From NCBI GenBank assembly GCA_013368315.1, contig JAACJM010000049.1, forward strand, positions 62,001 through 126,000: a stretch of 64,000 nucleotides of DNA, given 5' to 3'. This DNA is from Tetrapyrgos nigripes. Taxonomy: Eukaryota; Basidiomycota; Agaricomycetes; Agaricales; Campanellaceae. The stretch's first letter is position 1; each line of letters starts with the position of its first letter. The position numbers and the translations under genes are program-made. This document shows, piece after piece, positions 12,090 to 24,801 of the stretch. The notes under the pieces are model-generated. The model searched no databases. It was not told the DNA's origin and was given only the letters and a program-made list of their open reading frames with translations.

Positions 12090-14925
12090 TCAATCCACCC
12101 AGGTAATCTTATCATGGTTGACAGGTGCCTTGGGCGCGTACTTTGTAGGTTTTCCATCTTTCAGTTTATGATGCATCGCTTCCATCCTCATCTTCACGCT
12201 CCTGTGGATCTTGACTCCGTCAGAGGTTTGCCTCGGAATATGCCTCGGCCGAGCGCGATTCATCCTAAGCAAATCAACCATCATCAGTACCACAGCCAGC
12301 CGAATACAAATGAACGAAAAACTTACCCAAACGTCGTCACCCACGCAGCATCTCCTCTCTGAAACCTAGACTGCATCGGTATGTACTCCAAGATCCACCA
12401 CCCGGGCGTCAGCTTCAGCTGGTCGTACTTCGGACTCATCGCATCATGCAGCTCTTCCTCCTCCTCTGTCAAACTCCCATGCGGTGCTCCCCGATCAATA
12501 ACTTCCATCGGATCCGGAGGAGGAGGACTCTTCACTTCCACGGTCAACTCATCCGAATCCAGCGTACTTTTCCTGAGCTTGTTCCTGACGCTCTCCATCC
12601 TCCCCATAAATTTAGCTGTAGCGGAATGCACCTTGCTCCAAGTGTCAGGAAGGATCATCATAGGAGGTCTGTCTTCATCGTCCACAAAGCTCTTCTCTTG
12701 GTCTTTCTTCTTGCTTTCCAGCGATGCCGGTTTCTTTGATTTACGCCCAGGTAATGGAATCGAGTCTTTGAAACTAGACCACACTCTCGTTGATATTCCG
12801 GGCGCTTCCTGTGGGTCACCAGAAGTATGGCATCGGATCTTCATGTTACCAGCAGGAAGAGGATCTGGCCGAGGAGTTACCACAGGATACAGCGTCGCTG
12901 CATCCAACCCAATCAACCGAAGCCGACTCGAGTCAAACATAATCCCAGTCCGAGTTTTAAAACACTCCCGGACCATCCAACGAAGAGAAATACGAGCCAG
13001 AGAATGCCTGGTAAAGTTTTTCACAGATCCACCTCCAACATCTGTACGAGAAATGTTCAAGTCAGTTCTTCAATATGCAAAAGCTTGTAGAGACGTACCA
13101 CAGTGACATCCCGCAAACCAAACCTCCTCGACATCAGTCGGCCGGTCCAGCAGATCTCTCGCAGAATATTGACCCTCAAAACTCGACTGGATCTGGTCGT
13201 CAGAATCTACCCATTCAAACGATGGCCTGCTTGGATCCTTCTCGTGCGACTGACGACTCCGACTGTGACTTTGTCTCCCTTTCTCCCCCTCTTTTCCCGT
13301 TCCCTGATCACGTTGAGTATGATTTGATTCACTCGGCTCATCTGGGAACCACATCTCCTGTTTGTGCTTCGGCGTTGTCCCCAAATTCTGCTCCACAGGG
13401 GTAGATCTATTCCACAAATTGGCTTTGAACTTGGCACGACGTTCATCCAGAGAGAGTGCATGTCTGAAGGTCCGTACGATTGTGTTTGAGGTGGTAAAGG
13501 GTAGTCTTTTGGGTATGATTCCGACTGAATCTACTGTGTCCCTATACAGTGGTACGGAAGATCAGCTCACATTCCGATAGAACAAAGACGAAACAAAGGA
13601 TCAAAGACAGCAGATGGGTACGAAGATTACTATGACGCCCGCAAGTGACAGGTCAAGCAAAGAACGCACATGGGCAAATGTATACTGTAGCGGATGAAAG
13701 GACGGGAGAACAGCACTACTTACCAAACGCCGATGAATTCAATCTGTACATCCCTCGAAAAGGTCCTCTTAAACAAATCCGACTGTGCCCAACCAACTTG
13801 ATCTGTTCTCGTATACATCTTATACGCGAAAGGCACTTGCTGGAAAGTTTGAAGGAGGAAGTAAACCGACTTTGTGAAGCATGCCCGCGAGACTGTATAT
13901 TTGGCGAAACCAAAAGTAGAACAAAAGTGTCGACGTCAGCGTCAGCGTCAATCAATCCACATGCACCGGTACCCTGGATAGACTCGGGATGCACTAAGTA
14001 AAAACGTTTGTAAAGACTTACCTCCGTGCAGTGTAAGCTCCACGAGAAAACCCAAAGATGCAAATCCGGTCGTTGACTGTATCTGAATAGCACAATGAAG
14101 ATGTTTCAGCCTCAATCCCATACTCCAAATCCGTACGGGACTCGGAGTTACGTACAGTTTTGCATCAAGAACTCGTAGCCATCTGAATGGAAGCAAGGGA
14201 TTAGTTAGATAGATGACAAGCTGGCGATCATGGGTTTGCTCACCCATGACATGGGCATCTAAAGTATGCGCTATCATGGCGTCGAGGGTCTGATATGGAT
14301 AATGGGCATTAGCACAAGGGAAAGAGACTAGCAGCAACTATCCTTACTTGGTCTAACTTTGACATGAGGGGAGAAGGAATTTGTGGAGAGCAGTAGGTTC
14401 CTATTCCTGACTGTGACAAGCAGAAAGCAAGTCATTAACCCATACACGCTGTAGAACAATATCACGTACCTGGTAATACACCATCTGCTTCGAACTATCA
14501 TCCTTCTTCAACAACGAGAACAACTGCACGACGTTTGAGTTATCCGCGTCAAACTGATCTCCAGTTCCATCAAAGCAAAGAACAAGAGTCCGGTTTTCAT
14601 GGACGGGAGGGATTGTTTCGGGAATGGCGCGCGAGTCGAAGTTTCTGTCTTTCCTTAGTGGAAGGGGTCTAGTCCGAGAGGAAGCCGCAGGAGACGTGGT
14701 TTGTAAGGGAAGGGTAAGAAGGCCATTGGGACTGCTGAGGATGTCGTTTTCCTCGTCTCCAGTGGCTTCTGGGGCTTGGTCGTGCTCGGGAATTTCGACA
14801 TAAGAGCTGAAGGAAGGGATTGGGAGTCGTTGTGGGCTAGACTGTGGGCCATGCTCGACGACGGTATCCGTGAGAGAGGTCATGGTAATTTCTTGGTTGT
14901 GGTTGCTGCTTTCGTTTTGGGTCAT
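12090..14925 (-). CDS. DUF2235 alpha/beta-hydrolase, paralogue 1 (diverged)
   Basis: DUF2235 proteins are alpha/beta-hydrolase-fold enzymes related to the catalytic part of bacterial type VI phospholipase effectors; the fungal substrate is unknown. Start at 14925. Exon 1 (to 14470) carries a Ser/Pro-rich N-terminus and the family signature RTLVLCFDGTGDQFDADNSN. Later exons carry TLDAMIAHTLDAHVMG, the nucleophile elbow GFSRGAYTAR (about 14000-14070), TRTDQVGWAQSD, the VEEVWFAGCHCG region, RISLRWMVRECFKT, and the tail KITWVD before the stop at 12090. Introns are short GT-AG. Unlike its two neighbours, it reads DQFDADNSN without the two introns that create a 13-nt exon there. No breaks found. 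Confidence 0.8.
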
Positions 14926-16026
14926 AACAAGTCGTGGTCGTACAGAGTTTGCGTGAATGGTCGTGAGCTAGGGACCAAATATGGAACACCTTCCTTTATA
15001 CCAGCGTAGCGGTACAAGGCCAAGTGATTATTCAGTCCAAAGGATGATGGCGGTGTTACAATAACCGGACCAGAAAACAACAAGCGAGATTTGAGCGAGA
15101 TCATGAGGCTAGCGCTCACAACAATTCAGTGATAATCATCACAGCCTGAAAGGTCTTACTAAGGTGTGGATGTACTGGTAAGTACTGGACAAGACCTTAA
15201 AGAAGCACTCCTCCAGTTTAACGTGTATGATGTTGGATCAAAATTGTGGAGCAATAGTACCTGTAAGTTGACGCTGAACAGCACGCTCCATTCTTTTCCT
15301 TCCATATCGGACTTTCTCATCGTTTAGCGCTTGCCGCCAACCGCATGATGAAAGAAAAAGTCTTGAAAATCCGGATACTCAATTACCGTCATAGATCAAA
15401 AGATACTACGTTTGTAACAGGCCGTAACGTTCGCGATCGCAGTCTAGCAGTAAGAAACCGGTACTTACCGTTTGGAAGCTGAAGCGCTGAAGTCCGTAAT
15501 CGTGGGGCCACTGAAAACGAGCTAAAAGTTATAAAAATGACTTACTAGGATGTTGGATGTCAAGAGTGGGTTTTCAAGTTCAATTGCGAGCGGACAAAAT
15601 GGTCGGCGAGATGGAACTACGACGTCGAAGGAAATATCAAATTGGAATGTGGATCACCTGCGTTGCAGGGTGTCATAGGTGACTCATCAGTGTATGTACT
15701 CGCCACATCTATGAAGGATGTCAAGGAAAAAATTTTCCACTGACCTATGGCTAGTAAATGAAAGGCCAGGTGGTTTCAACCGCTTTGTTCAATTCCCAAA
15801 GAGGAGGTCCTAATGTCGAGTCGGTGGCGAGAAAGTATTTTGATCCGCACCCGTATCTGGTTCCCGGTTCATTAAGGGACCTCTGTGCAGAGACTAGCTT
15901 TAAACATTTCGACAGCATTACGGGCATAGCGGTGGCGGGAAAGGTCAAGAGGCGATACAATGTACGAACTTCAACATACTGATTAGAGATAGTCGAGAAA
16001 ACCCTCAGATTCGGCCCAAGGCTACC
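14926..16026. other. Intergenic stretch between DUF2235 paralogues 1 and 2
   Basis: No gene recognised. The last about 50 bp next to paralogue 2 (15970-16026) match the 3' flank of paralogue 3, marking the end of the inverted-repeat arm. Confidence 0.4.
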
Positions 16027-18453
16027 CTAATCCACCCATGTCGCATGTTCCAAGAGTAGATTGGCTTTCGGTGAATACTTGATCCGGTTCTCATCCTCGG
16101 CTTCCAACCTCATCTTCACCGTGCGGTGGACCTTCACTCCTCGCACCTTCTGCTTGGGAATAACCCTTCCCCGACCCATATTGGGTTTGTGAGTCGAAAC
16201 CCATGAATTATCTCCTTTCTGATACTTGTGCTGCAGAGGCAAGACCTCCAGGATCCACCACTTCTTGCTTATGCTAAGCTGATCGTAAATCGGCGCCATC
16301 GCATCTTCCAAGTCCAATTCTTCTTCGCTCCTCGGGTCGAGAATGATAGATTCAGAGACGGCCGTTTCAAGCGCTGTAGGCGATAAAAAGGATCAGCGTC
16401 GTGTTTCAAAGTTCCAAATATGTAACGTACTGCGAGGTTTGGGGACGTCCTTGGGTATACTTCTAATACGAGCATCTCCAAGTGGCAGTGGTGGAGGACG
16501 TGGCTTCACAATTGGGTAGAGGGAGTCAGGATCAAGACCAATCTCCTGCAATGCTTCGCGATGAAACATAATTCCGGTGCATGTCTTGAAACACTCCCGA
16601 ACCATCCATCGAAGCGGGATGCGAGCTAGTGATGAAGTTATTTCATTGGTGACAGATCCACCGCCAACGTCTAAGACCAAAGGTATGATCAGTAAGATTG
16701 AATGAAAGAGTATTTGTGGTCGGAAAGGTCTACTTACCACAGTGGCATCCTGCAAACCAAACCTACGTGGGATGAGAAATTTAGATATTTAGCTCGAAGA
16801 CTAAGAAGAAAACAGTCATGTACCTCCTCGACATCCGTCTGAGCAGAACGATCCTTCGAAAACATTCTTTCCATGACTAACTGGGAATGCGTTCTCTTGT
16901 GCTTATGGTGATCATGATTGGGATCTCCACTCTGTCCGTGTTCGTGTTCGTCTCCACTAAGTTGGCCATCCTTGTTACCAAGACAACTCTCATGCTTGGT
17001 AGGCCTATTCCACAAATTTGCTTTAAACTTGGCACGACGCTCATCCAATGATACTGCATGTCGGAATGTGCGGACAATCGTGTTGGACGTGGTGAAGGGA
17101 AGACGCTGAGGTATGATTCCTACAGCGTTCACCGTATCCCTAAAATGAGTAAAGACGGTGAAGTCAGTCGATAACGCCACGCATTCAATATAGAACGAAG
17201 CATAATATGTACCAGACCCCAATGAACTCAATGTCCACGTCTATTGAGAAGGTTTTCTTGAAGCTGTTTGGTATTCTTGAGAATCTGACTGACATCTGGC
17301 ATAAGAAACAGGCATAACGTACGCATTAGACTGGGCCCATCCCAACTCGTCAGTCCTTGTGAACATCTTATATGCGAATGGAACCTGCTGGTGATTACAT
17401 GCTGGCAAGATTCCAACCTAGAAGAGAGTAGTTATTACGACTGTACATGTTGAATCGTGGAGCATACTTTATGTATCATTCCCGCGAGACTAAAGAAAAA
17501 GCCCGTTAACCAGAAGCCTCACGGAAGAAAACCAGGATAGACTCACCTTCGTGCCGTATATGCGCCACGAGAGAAGCCAAAGAGGCAAATTCGATCCCCG
17601 GCAAGGTCTGTAGAGGTGGCCATTCACCATTCGGCGAATTCAAGGTAAGCAACGGATGATCTACTCACAGTTCTGCATCAGAAACTCGTAGCCGCCTGTG
17701 AAGAACTTGAGATGGAGACTGTCCTGCGCAGAAGGGCGTTACTTACCCATGACGTGGGAGTGAAGATTCCAAGCGACGGCTTCATCCAGAGCCTATGGAA
17801 GTCGAGTCCCGTAAGAGGACTAATCAGAGGGTGTTTGAACGTAAGATAAGTCGCTACTTACCTTTGAGAACTTGGTCATGAGAGGCGTTGCCTGTTGAGG
17901 GGCGGTATAGGTACCAATTCCAGCCTGCATTGTTCGTTAACGTCAAAAAGACCCGTACACATTTTGCACTATTAAAGCACTGCTCACTTGATAATACACC
18001 ATCTGTTGGTACCTGTCATCTTTCTTCAACATTCTGAAGAAAGAAACGATGTTCGAGTTCTGTCAGCAAGTAACCTTGAGTCATTTTCCTGTCTCTGCTT
18101 AGATATGAAACGTACGTCTTGATCAAATCTGCTCGCCGGCGAAACTTGTGAGCTTCACGAGTATTAGACCGTAGAGAATGTACCTACTGGTCACCAGTTC
18201 CATCGAAGCAGAGTACAAGTGTCCGGTACGGATGCTTGGGAGGTATGCAGGTACGATCTTCCCCATAGTCGCTGCCCCATCCATTACTGTCGGTAGACAT
18301 TCCCCGGGTAGCTTGCTTCTCAAACGACGACGAGGCGGGAGAGTCTGCGACATAAGTTGAGCCTTGGACGCCATTAACAGTCTCCGTTGTGGAATATCCC
18401 GTTGCGATCCGTTGGTGAAAGTCTTTCGGTGCCAGTGGAATTGGAGTGGGCAT
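16027..18453 (-). CDS. DUF2235 alpha/beta-hydrolase, paralogue 2 (inverted-repeat arm)
   Basis: Nearly the same protein as the plus-strand gene at 22347-24801, with the same exon plan. Start MPTPIPLAPKDFHQR at 18453; exon 1 ends in RTLVLCFDGTGDQ; a 13-nt exon supplies FDQD; then NSNIVSFFRMLKKDD. The nucleophile elbow GFSRGAYTAR is read at about 17545-17575, followed by MIHKVGILP and TRTDELGWAQSNAF. The C-terminal part runs DVGGGSVTNEITSSLARIP, MVRECFKTCTGIMF and ends in TWVD at 16027. A His/Lys-rich linker (HDHHKHKRTH) sits in the middle. A TATA-like box lies 38-47 nt upstream. No disabling change seen. Function beyond hydrolase fold is unknown. Confidence 0.85.
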
Positions 18454-18490
18454 TGTAGAGGGAGATGAAGGCGCTGGAACATCAAGGAGG

Positions 18491-18500
18491 TTTATATATA
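18491..18500 (-). promoter_or_regulatory. TATA box of DUF2235 paralogue 2
   Basis: TATATATAAA on the minus strand, 38-47 nt upstream of the start codon, followed by ACCTCC. The same element and spacing precede paralogue 3, so the promoter was duplicated with the gene. Confidence 0.65.
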
Positions 18501-19066
18501 CATCGTTAACCAGAATAGAATCCCTGACAGCAGATGAGAATTAGAGGGCCTTCTGGCGTGACTATACCCAGCTAAATGATCTACGACACAATTCGGGTTC
18601 CTGCTGACAGGAACTATGAAAGATGTCCACTAGGGCCGATAAGCTCCGGACCTGATTGCAGCGGAGCTTGCCACATGGGATGTCGTTGGGATGCGTTGCT
18701 GCCACATTGCTGCAGTTTCCCCTAGACGCTCTTGCTGCCGACGCAGTGGTACTGGACCAAGCTGTAGAGAAAGAAAAAATCGAAAAAATCGACTGGTAGG
18801 GCGTTGATTATATAAGCGTGCCGAAATGTCAGTTCGCTCTTGGAGGTATTGCGTCATTTTCGTGCGGCCTCACTTTGAGGTCGCCGCGTTCGCTTGTTAC
18901 ATTTCTTCTCGTCTTGTTCTCTTCCGTCCAACGTCCGTCGACTCGCGTTTGAAGACGGAGCAATTAGCAGAGACTAGAGATACATATATGACGTACATAT
19001 GTCTGTATGTGTGAGCCAGCACTGGGAAGATTAAGTTTTAACGGCAATAGCAGTGCACGACGTAAA
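18501..19066. other. Intergenic, promoter side of DUF2235 paralogue 2
   Basis: Homology with the promoter of paralogue 3 reaches about 18540. The rest shows nothing recognisable. Confidence 0.4.
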
Positions 19067-20288
19067 TTAAGGCTGAGGATCATAGTTGAGGATCATGAAA
19101 AAAGGTGCAGTCATCATCGAAACATCATCTCCTCCTTTCCTTTCTTGGGTATGAAAGAGGTCGGAGTAGCTTGAACCTTTTAAAAATACGAGTTCGAGAG
19201 GAATCTGAGTATTGACCATCAACAATGAAAGCGTCGCTAGTGCTGGAATAAAAGGCTGACCTTGACCATGATTGGAGCCCGTCAGATCACCTGGACTGCT
19301 GATGGCACTTCCAGATGACACGACACTCTCTACGGAGAGGAATAGAAAAAAATCATTAATCAAGTCATGTCCCAGATAACAGAGACCCACTGTCCAAAGA
19401 GCCAATCAAATTTTCTTCGACCGGTGGTTCAGAATGCTCAATATCCGCCGAAACGACTGCATCGGACTGAGTGACATCAGAGTCCAGTCTTGAAGGAATT
19501 AAAGTAGCGTTTGGATGAGCAAACTGAGAAGATGACGTATTAGTCCAATCGTGGCATTGTGTATCGGGATATTGCTGGTCTTGGAGGAAAGGAAGTGAAT
19601 CACTGGGAGCCTGGTGTATCATCCCTTGTTGGAATTGGCCAGGTAGATGGGAGAAACCCTGGCCATGCTCGTAAACGTGATTGTTCGGCACCGTCTCGCT
19701 GGGGTAATTACCTCGTTGAGCATACGGTGCCGGTGCTTGAGCGCCGGGATAGACCCAATCACGAGTACGACTGAAGAACTCACGACCCAATTCATCTGGG
19801 GTTTGTGATCGAGAAGCCTCCAAAAAGGCCTGTCCCAGAACGTCTCTTTTATATCCTAGCGGATAGGGCGGTGAGCCAGAGTCGCCAGGATAGAGAAGAG
19901 GATTCCTTCTTCTAAGCTCAGAAGGACTATTCCCTGATAGCGAAACAAAGCGAATATTGCTTCATTTCGGGATAGAGTTCTTGAGATGGATGTACGCACA
20001 ACCAGTGTCATCTCCCTGATGGCTTGAAGCGGGCCTTCCATGATTATTATTGGTAATGTTGTTCGTAGTGTTGTTCTGGTGTCTGTTATCATCTGCATAC
20101 ATAATCCACAATCAGGATGACGAGCCTGGCAACGCTTGCAGATGATACGCACTTCGTTCCCATCTCCGATTATCGTTCTGCACGTAGCTCCCATTAAAAG
20201 TTCTCTTGTCGTTGATTCTGTACTGGTCTCCACCAACATTATTGAGGGTGGTGCGATCAAATTTCATGTCATATGCACCTTCGAACAT
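19067..20288 (-). CDS. Asn-rich, mostly disordered protein with N-terminal F-x-x-A-x-x-M motif
   Basis: Four exons, 20153-20288, 20003-20092, 19391-19933 and 19067-19329, sum to 343 residues. The protein starts directly with MFEGAYDMKFDRTTLNNVGG, continues into an Asn-rich stretch (NDNRHQNNTTNNITNNNHG) typical of prion-like sequence, then a low-complexity, Pro/Ser/Gln-containing region (LGREFFSRTRDW, QGFSHLPGQFQQG). No catalytic domain or signal peptide. The N-terminal motif aligns without gaps to segments in the NLR (2065-2144) and in genes at 51.7-55.5 kb and 60.6 kb. It lies inside the spacer of the DUF2235 inverted duplication. The last splice junction is the least certain part. Function unknown. 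Confidence 0.65.
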
Positions 20289-22297
20289 CTTTACTGTCGA
20301 AGGGAAGGATAAGAATATGATTCTGAGCTTAGTGCTTTAAAGCGAGAATACCTCGGGACAGGCGTAAACCACACCCATCAAACGTGTCCAATGTCGAACC
20401 ATGAGAAGCAATGAAATAACTGCTCCCACTCAGCTCATCATCATAACCTCGGCGCCAAAGGTTGGGAAATGTACTCAGAAATATCAACCTATAGAAACCA
20501 ACAACAGCGATCAAGCGCAATTCTCAGTCTGCATGCCATTCGCGGAGCGTGGCATACTCGTGTAAAAACTGACACTCTGTACACTCAATGCTTCAGAATG
20601 AGTGATGCAAATCACAAGCTGTGCTTACCAGAAGGTTGAGGAGCTGCAAATCAGGACAGGAAAGAGCAGATCCCTGCCTAGGCCCTGACTGAAGGGAAGG
20701 AGAGGGACTGTTCCACTCATGCCGCCGTGGGCGACCGGAGTTTGAATTTTGACGGGCAGCTCCGAGTGGGAACTTCTACGTCGTTTGCTTTCCACCTGAC
20801 TGTCGCCGACTCCCTTCATCGCGCTGCGAGTATTTTGCCCCCTTATTCTGTCGCTATCAATACAAAGCTACACTGCTGTCTTTCAAAAGCTGTCTGCGTT
20901 GGACCTGTACCAACTTCATTACCATCTAGACAATTCTGCGACAATTCTGCCCCAAATAAGCAAAATCCGTTCGTACAAACTTGACCGTCGCTCAGCTCTG
21001 ACTGGACAAAGTGGCTCTACTCTCTATCATGGATATGCAAGACCACTATGTACATCTATACCAAGCTCTACATGACCTCATTCAACACGAATTAGGCAAC
21101 TCCTGGCAACAATTGCTTTTGTCCCAGAGACAGATCGCGACGCAACACATTGGCTTTTAAGCGTTCAGGCTGCTAGCTTCATTCAGCATTGTGTTCATTC
21201 TTGCCTAGAAGAGTGTACAGTGTATGGACTCAACGCTATTTATAACCAGTCACAACGAGGTGGTTTACCGTCTAGCACAAACACTGAGTCGGTGGTGCCG
21301 CGCAGACCCGGCGTTAAGAATGTGACTCTGAGAGACGTCTTGCACGCTCCACTCGGAAATTCCCAACGACTTCAAAGTCCGCTTTGAACAGTGCTTTTTG
21401 AAATCTTTTAAGCGAAACAAGAGCTGCTGCCGGAAGGGGAATTGTCTTGTCTGGAGTTTTCTTCAGGTCTCTGACCAGAAGTTCTGACCGGACCTGGACC
21501 TGACCGGATTGTGCCAACACTGTTCAACTTTTGTGAGCACAACAGCCATCGTTCTTGCAGGCTATCCGAGCACTGAGAAATGTTGGCGTCATCGACGACT
21601 TCGGTTGTGGTGAAAAGGCAGAAGTGACAGCAAGCGCGTTCGCGGCAGGTGCTTCTGACAGCTGGCATTTTCACGGTGCAGACGAAGTTGTGGTTGCAGG
21701 TCAAGAAGTCAAGTGAAGACGCGTCCGATCGCGAGTCAAGCATCGAAATTTTCAAACTCAAAACATTAACATTTTCTTCACGGAAAAGGGCTACAAGAGT
21801 ATAGTAGATACAGAAATATACACTTTTGGGGGTTTATAGGATGATTGGAGAAGAACTGAACGAGCCACGAATGAGTTGCTCGCCGTCCACAACGGGTTTT
21901 GTGAAAAGCCAAACAAAGCCAAATGGGCGTATCAGTACTGGTCCTTTAGGTTCGGAACAAGCCCGCAAAGTTACTACTCCTCCTCCTCCTCCGGCCGTTG
22001 ATTTTTTCCTCTCTCTCAGCCTTCTCCAGTACCACCACGTCGTCAGCAAGAGCGTCCAGGGGAAACTGCAGCAATGTGGCAGCAGTGTATTCTAGCGACG
22101 GTGACCAAACGGCGACCCTCACTGGTATGCCCTTCGCACGCAACTTCCGCTGCTATCAGCTCCGGAGGTGTTCGGACAGGAAGAATCCAAACTCTGTCAC
22201 ATATCATTTAGCTGGATATAGCCGCACCAAAGCGCGCTCTAATTCTCATTTGCAGTCAGAGCACTCAAGGATTCTATTCTCGTCAACACGGTTGCTG
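20289..22297. other. Intergenic stretch in the inverted-repeat spacer
   Basis: No gene recognised; scattered open frames lack family signatures. Homology to the promoter of paralogue 2 begins at about 22240. Confidence 0.4.
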
Positions 22298-22307
22298 TAT
22301 ATATAAA
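22298..22307 (+). promoter_or_regulatory. TATA box of DUF2235 paralogue 3
   Basis: TATATATAAA followed by CCTCC, 40-49 nt upstream of the ATG at 22347. It matches the element of paralogue 2 in sequence and spacing. Confidence 0.65.
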
Positions 22308-22346
22308 CCTCCTCTGACGTTCCATACCTTCAATCTCCCCACTACA

Positions 22347-24801
22347 ATGCCCACTCCAATTCCACTGGCACCTAAAGACTTTCACCAACGCACTGTAACC
22401 GGATCCTCCACAGCTGAGACTCTCAATGGCGGACACGGCTCAAGTAGTATCTCAGATTCTCCCGTCTCGCCGTTGTTTGAGAAGCAAGCCACCCGGGGAA
22501 TGTCTATGGACACCAATGGATGGGGCAGCGACTATGGAGAGGATCGTGCTTGCATTCCGCCTATGCATCCGTCCCGGACACTTGTACTCTGCTTCGATGG
22601 AACTGGTGACCAGTAAGTACATGTTCTAGGGTCAATTCGTGGATCTTACAAGGTTCGCCAACGAGCAGATTTGATCAAGACGTACGTTGCATATCTAGAC
22701 ACAGACAGGGAGCTGGCTCAGGATTCATTCTCATCAGAACTCCAATATCGTCACTTTCTTCAGAATGTTGAAGAAAGACGACAGGTATCAGCAGATGGTG
22801 TATTATCAGGTGAGTGGTGCTTCAGACAGTGGCCAAATTGCGCACGGGACCTTTTGACGTTGAGTAACTGCAAACACAGGCTGGAATTGGTACCTATACT
22901 GCCCCTCAAACAGCTACCCCTTTCATGACCAAGTTCTCAAAGGTATGATGTGGCGACTTATCCCGCGTTCAAACACCCTCTGATTAATCCTTTACGGGAC
23001 TCGACTTGCACAGGCTTTGGATGAAGCCGTCGCTTGGAATCTTCATGCCCACGTCATGGGTAAGTAACGCCCTTCAGTGCAGGACAGTCTCCATCTCAAG
23101 TTCTTCACAGGCGGCTACGAGTTTCTGATGCAGAACTGTGAGTAGATCATCTGTTGCTTACCTCGAATTCGCCGAATGGTGAATGGCTACGTCTACAGAC
23201 CTTGCTGGGGATCGAATTTGCCTCTTTGGCTTCTCTCGTGGTGCATATACGGCACGAAGGTGAGTTTATCCTGGTTTTCTACCCGAGGCTTCTGAATAAC
23301 GGGCTTTTCTTTAGTCTTGCGGGAATGATACATAAAGTATGCTCCACGATTTAACGTGTACAGTTGTAGTAATAACTACTCTCTTCTAGGTTGGAATCTT
23401 GCCAGCATGTAATCACCAGCAGGTTCCATTCGCATATAAGATGTTCACAAGGACCGACGAGTTGGGATGGGCCCAGTCTAATGCGTACGTTATACCTGTT
23501 TCTTATGATAGATCTTGATCAGTTTCTAAAGACCAAACAGTTTCAAGAAGACGTTCTCAATCGACGTCGACATTGAATTCGTGGGCGTCTGGTACGTACC
23601 TGTACTTCATTTCGGTTTTCAACGTGTGGCGTGATCAACTGACTTGATCGTTTTTGCTCATTACTATTAGGGACACGGTAAACTCTGTAGGATTGATACC
23701 TAAGCGTCTTCCCTTCACCACGTCCAACACGATTATCCGTACATTCCGACATGCAGTGTCACTGGACGAGCGCCGTGCCAAATTTAAAGCAAATTTGTGG
23801 AATAGGCCTGCCGAGGGTGAGAAGGGTCTTGGTACCAAGGCTGTCCAGGCTGCCCAGCCTGATGTCCACAAACCCGATCATGGACAGAGTGGAGATCCTA
23901 ATCATGATCACCATAAGCACAAGAGAACGCATTCCCAGTTAGCAATGGAAAGAATGTATTCGAGGGATCATTCTGTTCAGACGGATATCGAGGAGGTACA
24001 TGACTGTTTTCTTTCCTAGTCTTCGAGCTAAATATCTCATGCAACACAGGTTTGGTTTTCAGGATGCCACTGTGGTAAGTACTCGAAATGGACCACAAAT
24101 GCTTTGTCGTTCAAAATTACTGATCATACCCTTGGTCTCAGATATCGGCGGTGGATCTGTTGGCAATGAAGTCACTTCAACATTGGCTCGCATCCCGCTT
24201 CGATGGATGGTTCGGGAATGTTTCAAGACATGCACCGGAATTATGTTTCATCGCGAAGCATTACAGGAAATTGGTCTTGATCCTGACTCCCTCTACCCAA
24301 TTGTGAAGCCACGTCCTCCACCACTGCCACTTGGAGACGCTCGCATTAGAGGTATACCCAAGGACGTCCCCAAACCTCGCAGTACGTTACATATTTAGGA
24401 CTTTGAAACGATGCTTATACTTTTTATCGCCTACAGCGCTTGAGGAGGAGGAGAGTATCACCAGAGTCACCTCCGAAACTGTTATTCCCGACCCGAAGAA
24501 CGAGGAAGAATTGGACTTGGAAGACGCGATGGCACCGATTTACGATCAGCTTAGCCTAAGCAAGATTTGGTGGATTCTGGAGCTCTTACCTCTGAGGCAC
24601 AAGTATCAGAAAGGAGATAATTCATGGGTTTCATCCTTCGGGGCCAACATGGGTTATGGAAGGATTATTCCAAAGCAGAAAGTGCGAGGAGTGAAGGTGC
24701 ACCGTACGGTGAAGATGAGGTTGGAAGCCGAGGCTGAAAACGGGGTCAAGTATGTACCGAAGGCAAATCTGCTCTTGGAGCATGCGATCTGGGTGGATTA
24801 G
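22347..24801 (+). CDS. DUF2235 alpha/beta-hydrolase, paralogue 3 (inverted-repeat arm)
   Basis: Fourteen exons: 22347-22612, 22669-22681, 22738-22809, 22880-22942, 23014-23059, 23111-23137, 23199-23259, 23315-23336, 23390-23484, 23541-23591, 23671-23995, 24050-24074, 24142-24381, 24437-24801. They total 556 residues in frame. Visible signatures are RTLVLCFDGTGDQFDQDNSN, ALDEAVAWNLHAHVMG, GDRICLFGFSRGAYTARSLA (serine nucleophile elbow), GWAQSNAFKKTFSIDVDIEF, VGVWDTVNSVGLIPKRLPF, VWFSGCHCGDIGGGSV, and a TWVD C-terminus. This is the DUF2235 family; in fungi the substrate is not known. Exon 2 is only 13 nt. The copy in opposite orientation at 16027-18453 shares exon plan, promoter and about 50 bp of 3' flank. 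Confidence 0.9.
22669..22681 (+). other. 13-nt micro-exon of DUF2235 paralogue 3
   Basis: ATTTGATCAAGAC between an AG acceptor and GTACGT donor. It completes DQ and encodes FDQD, restoring the family sequence GTGDQFDQDNSN. The identical exon is present in paralogue 2; paralogue 1 has this region uninterrupted. Confidence 0.8.

Noticed and set aside
12381..13106. 241-codon plus-strand open frame
   Set aside because: It is antisense to the well-supported DUF2235 paralogue 1 coding exon.
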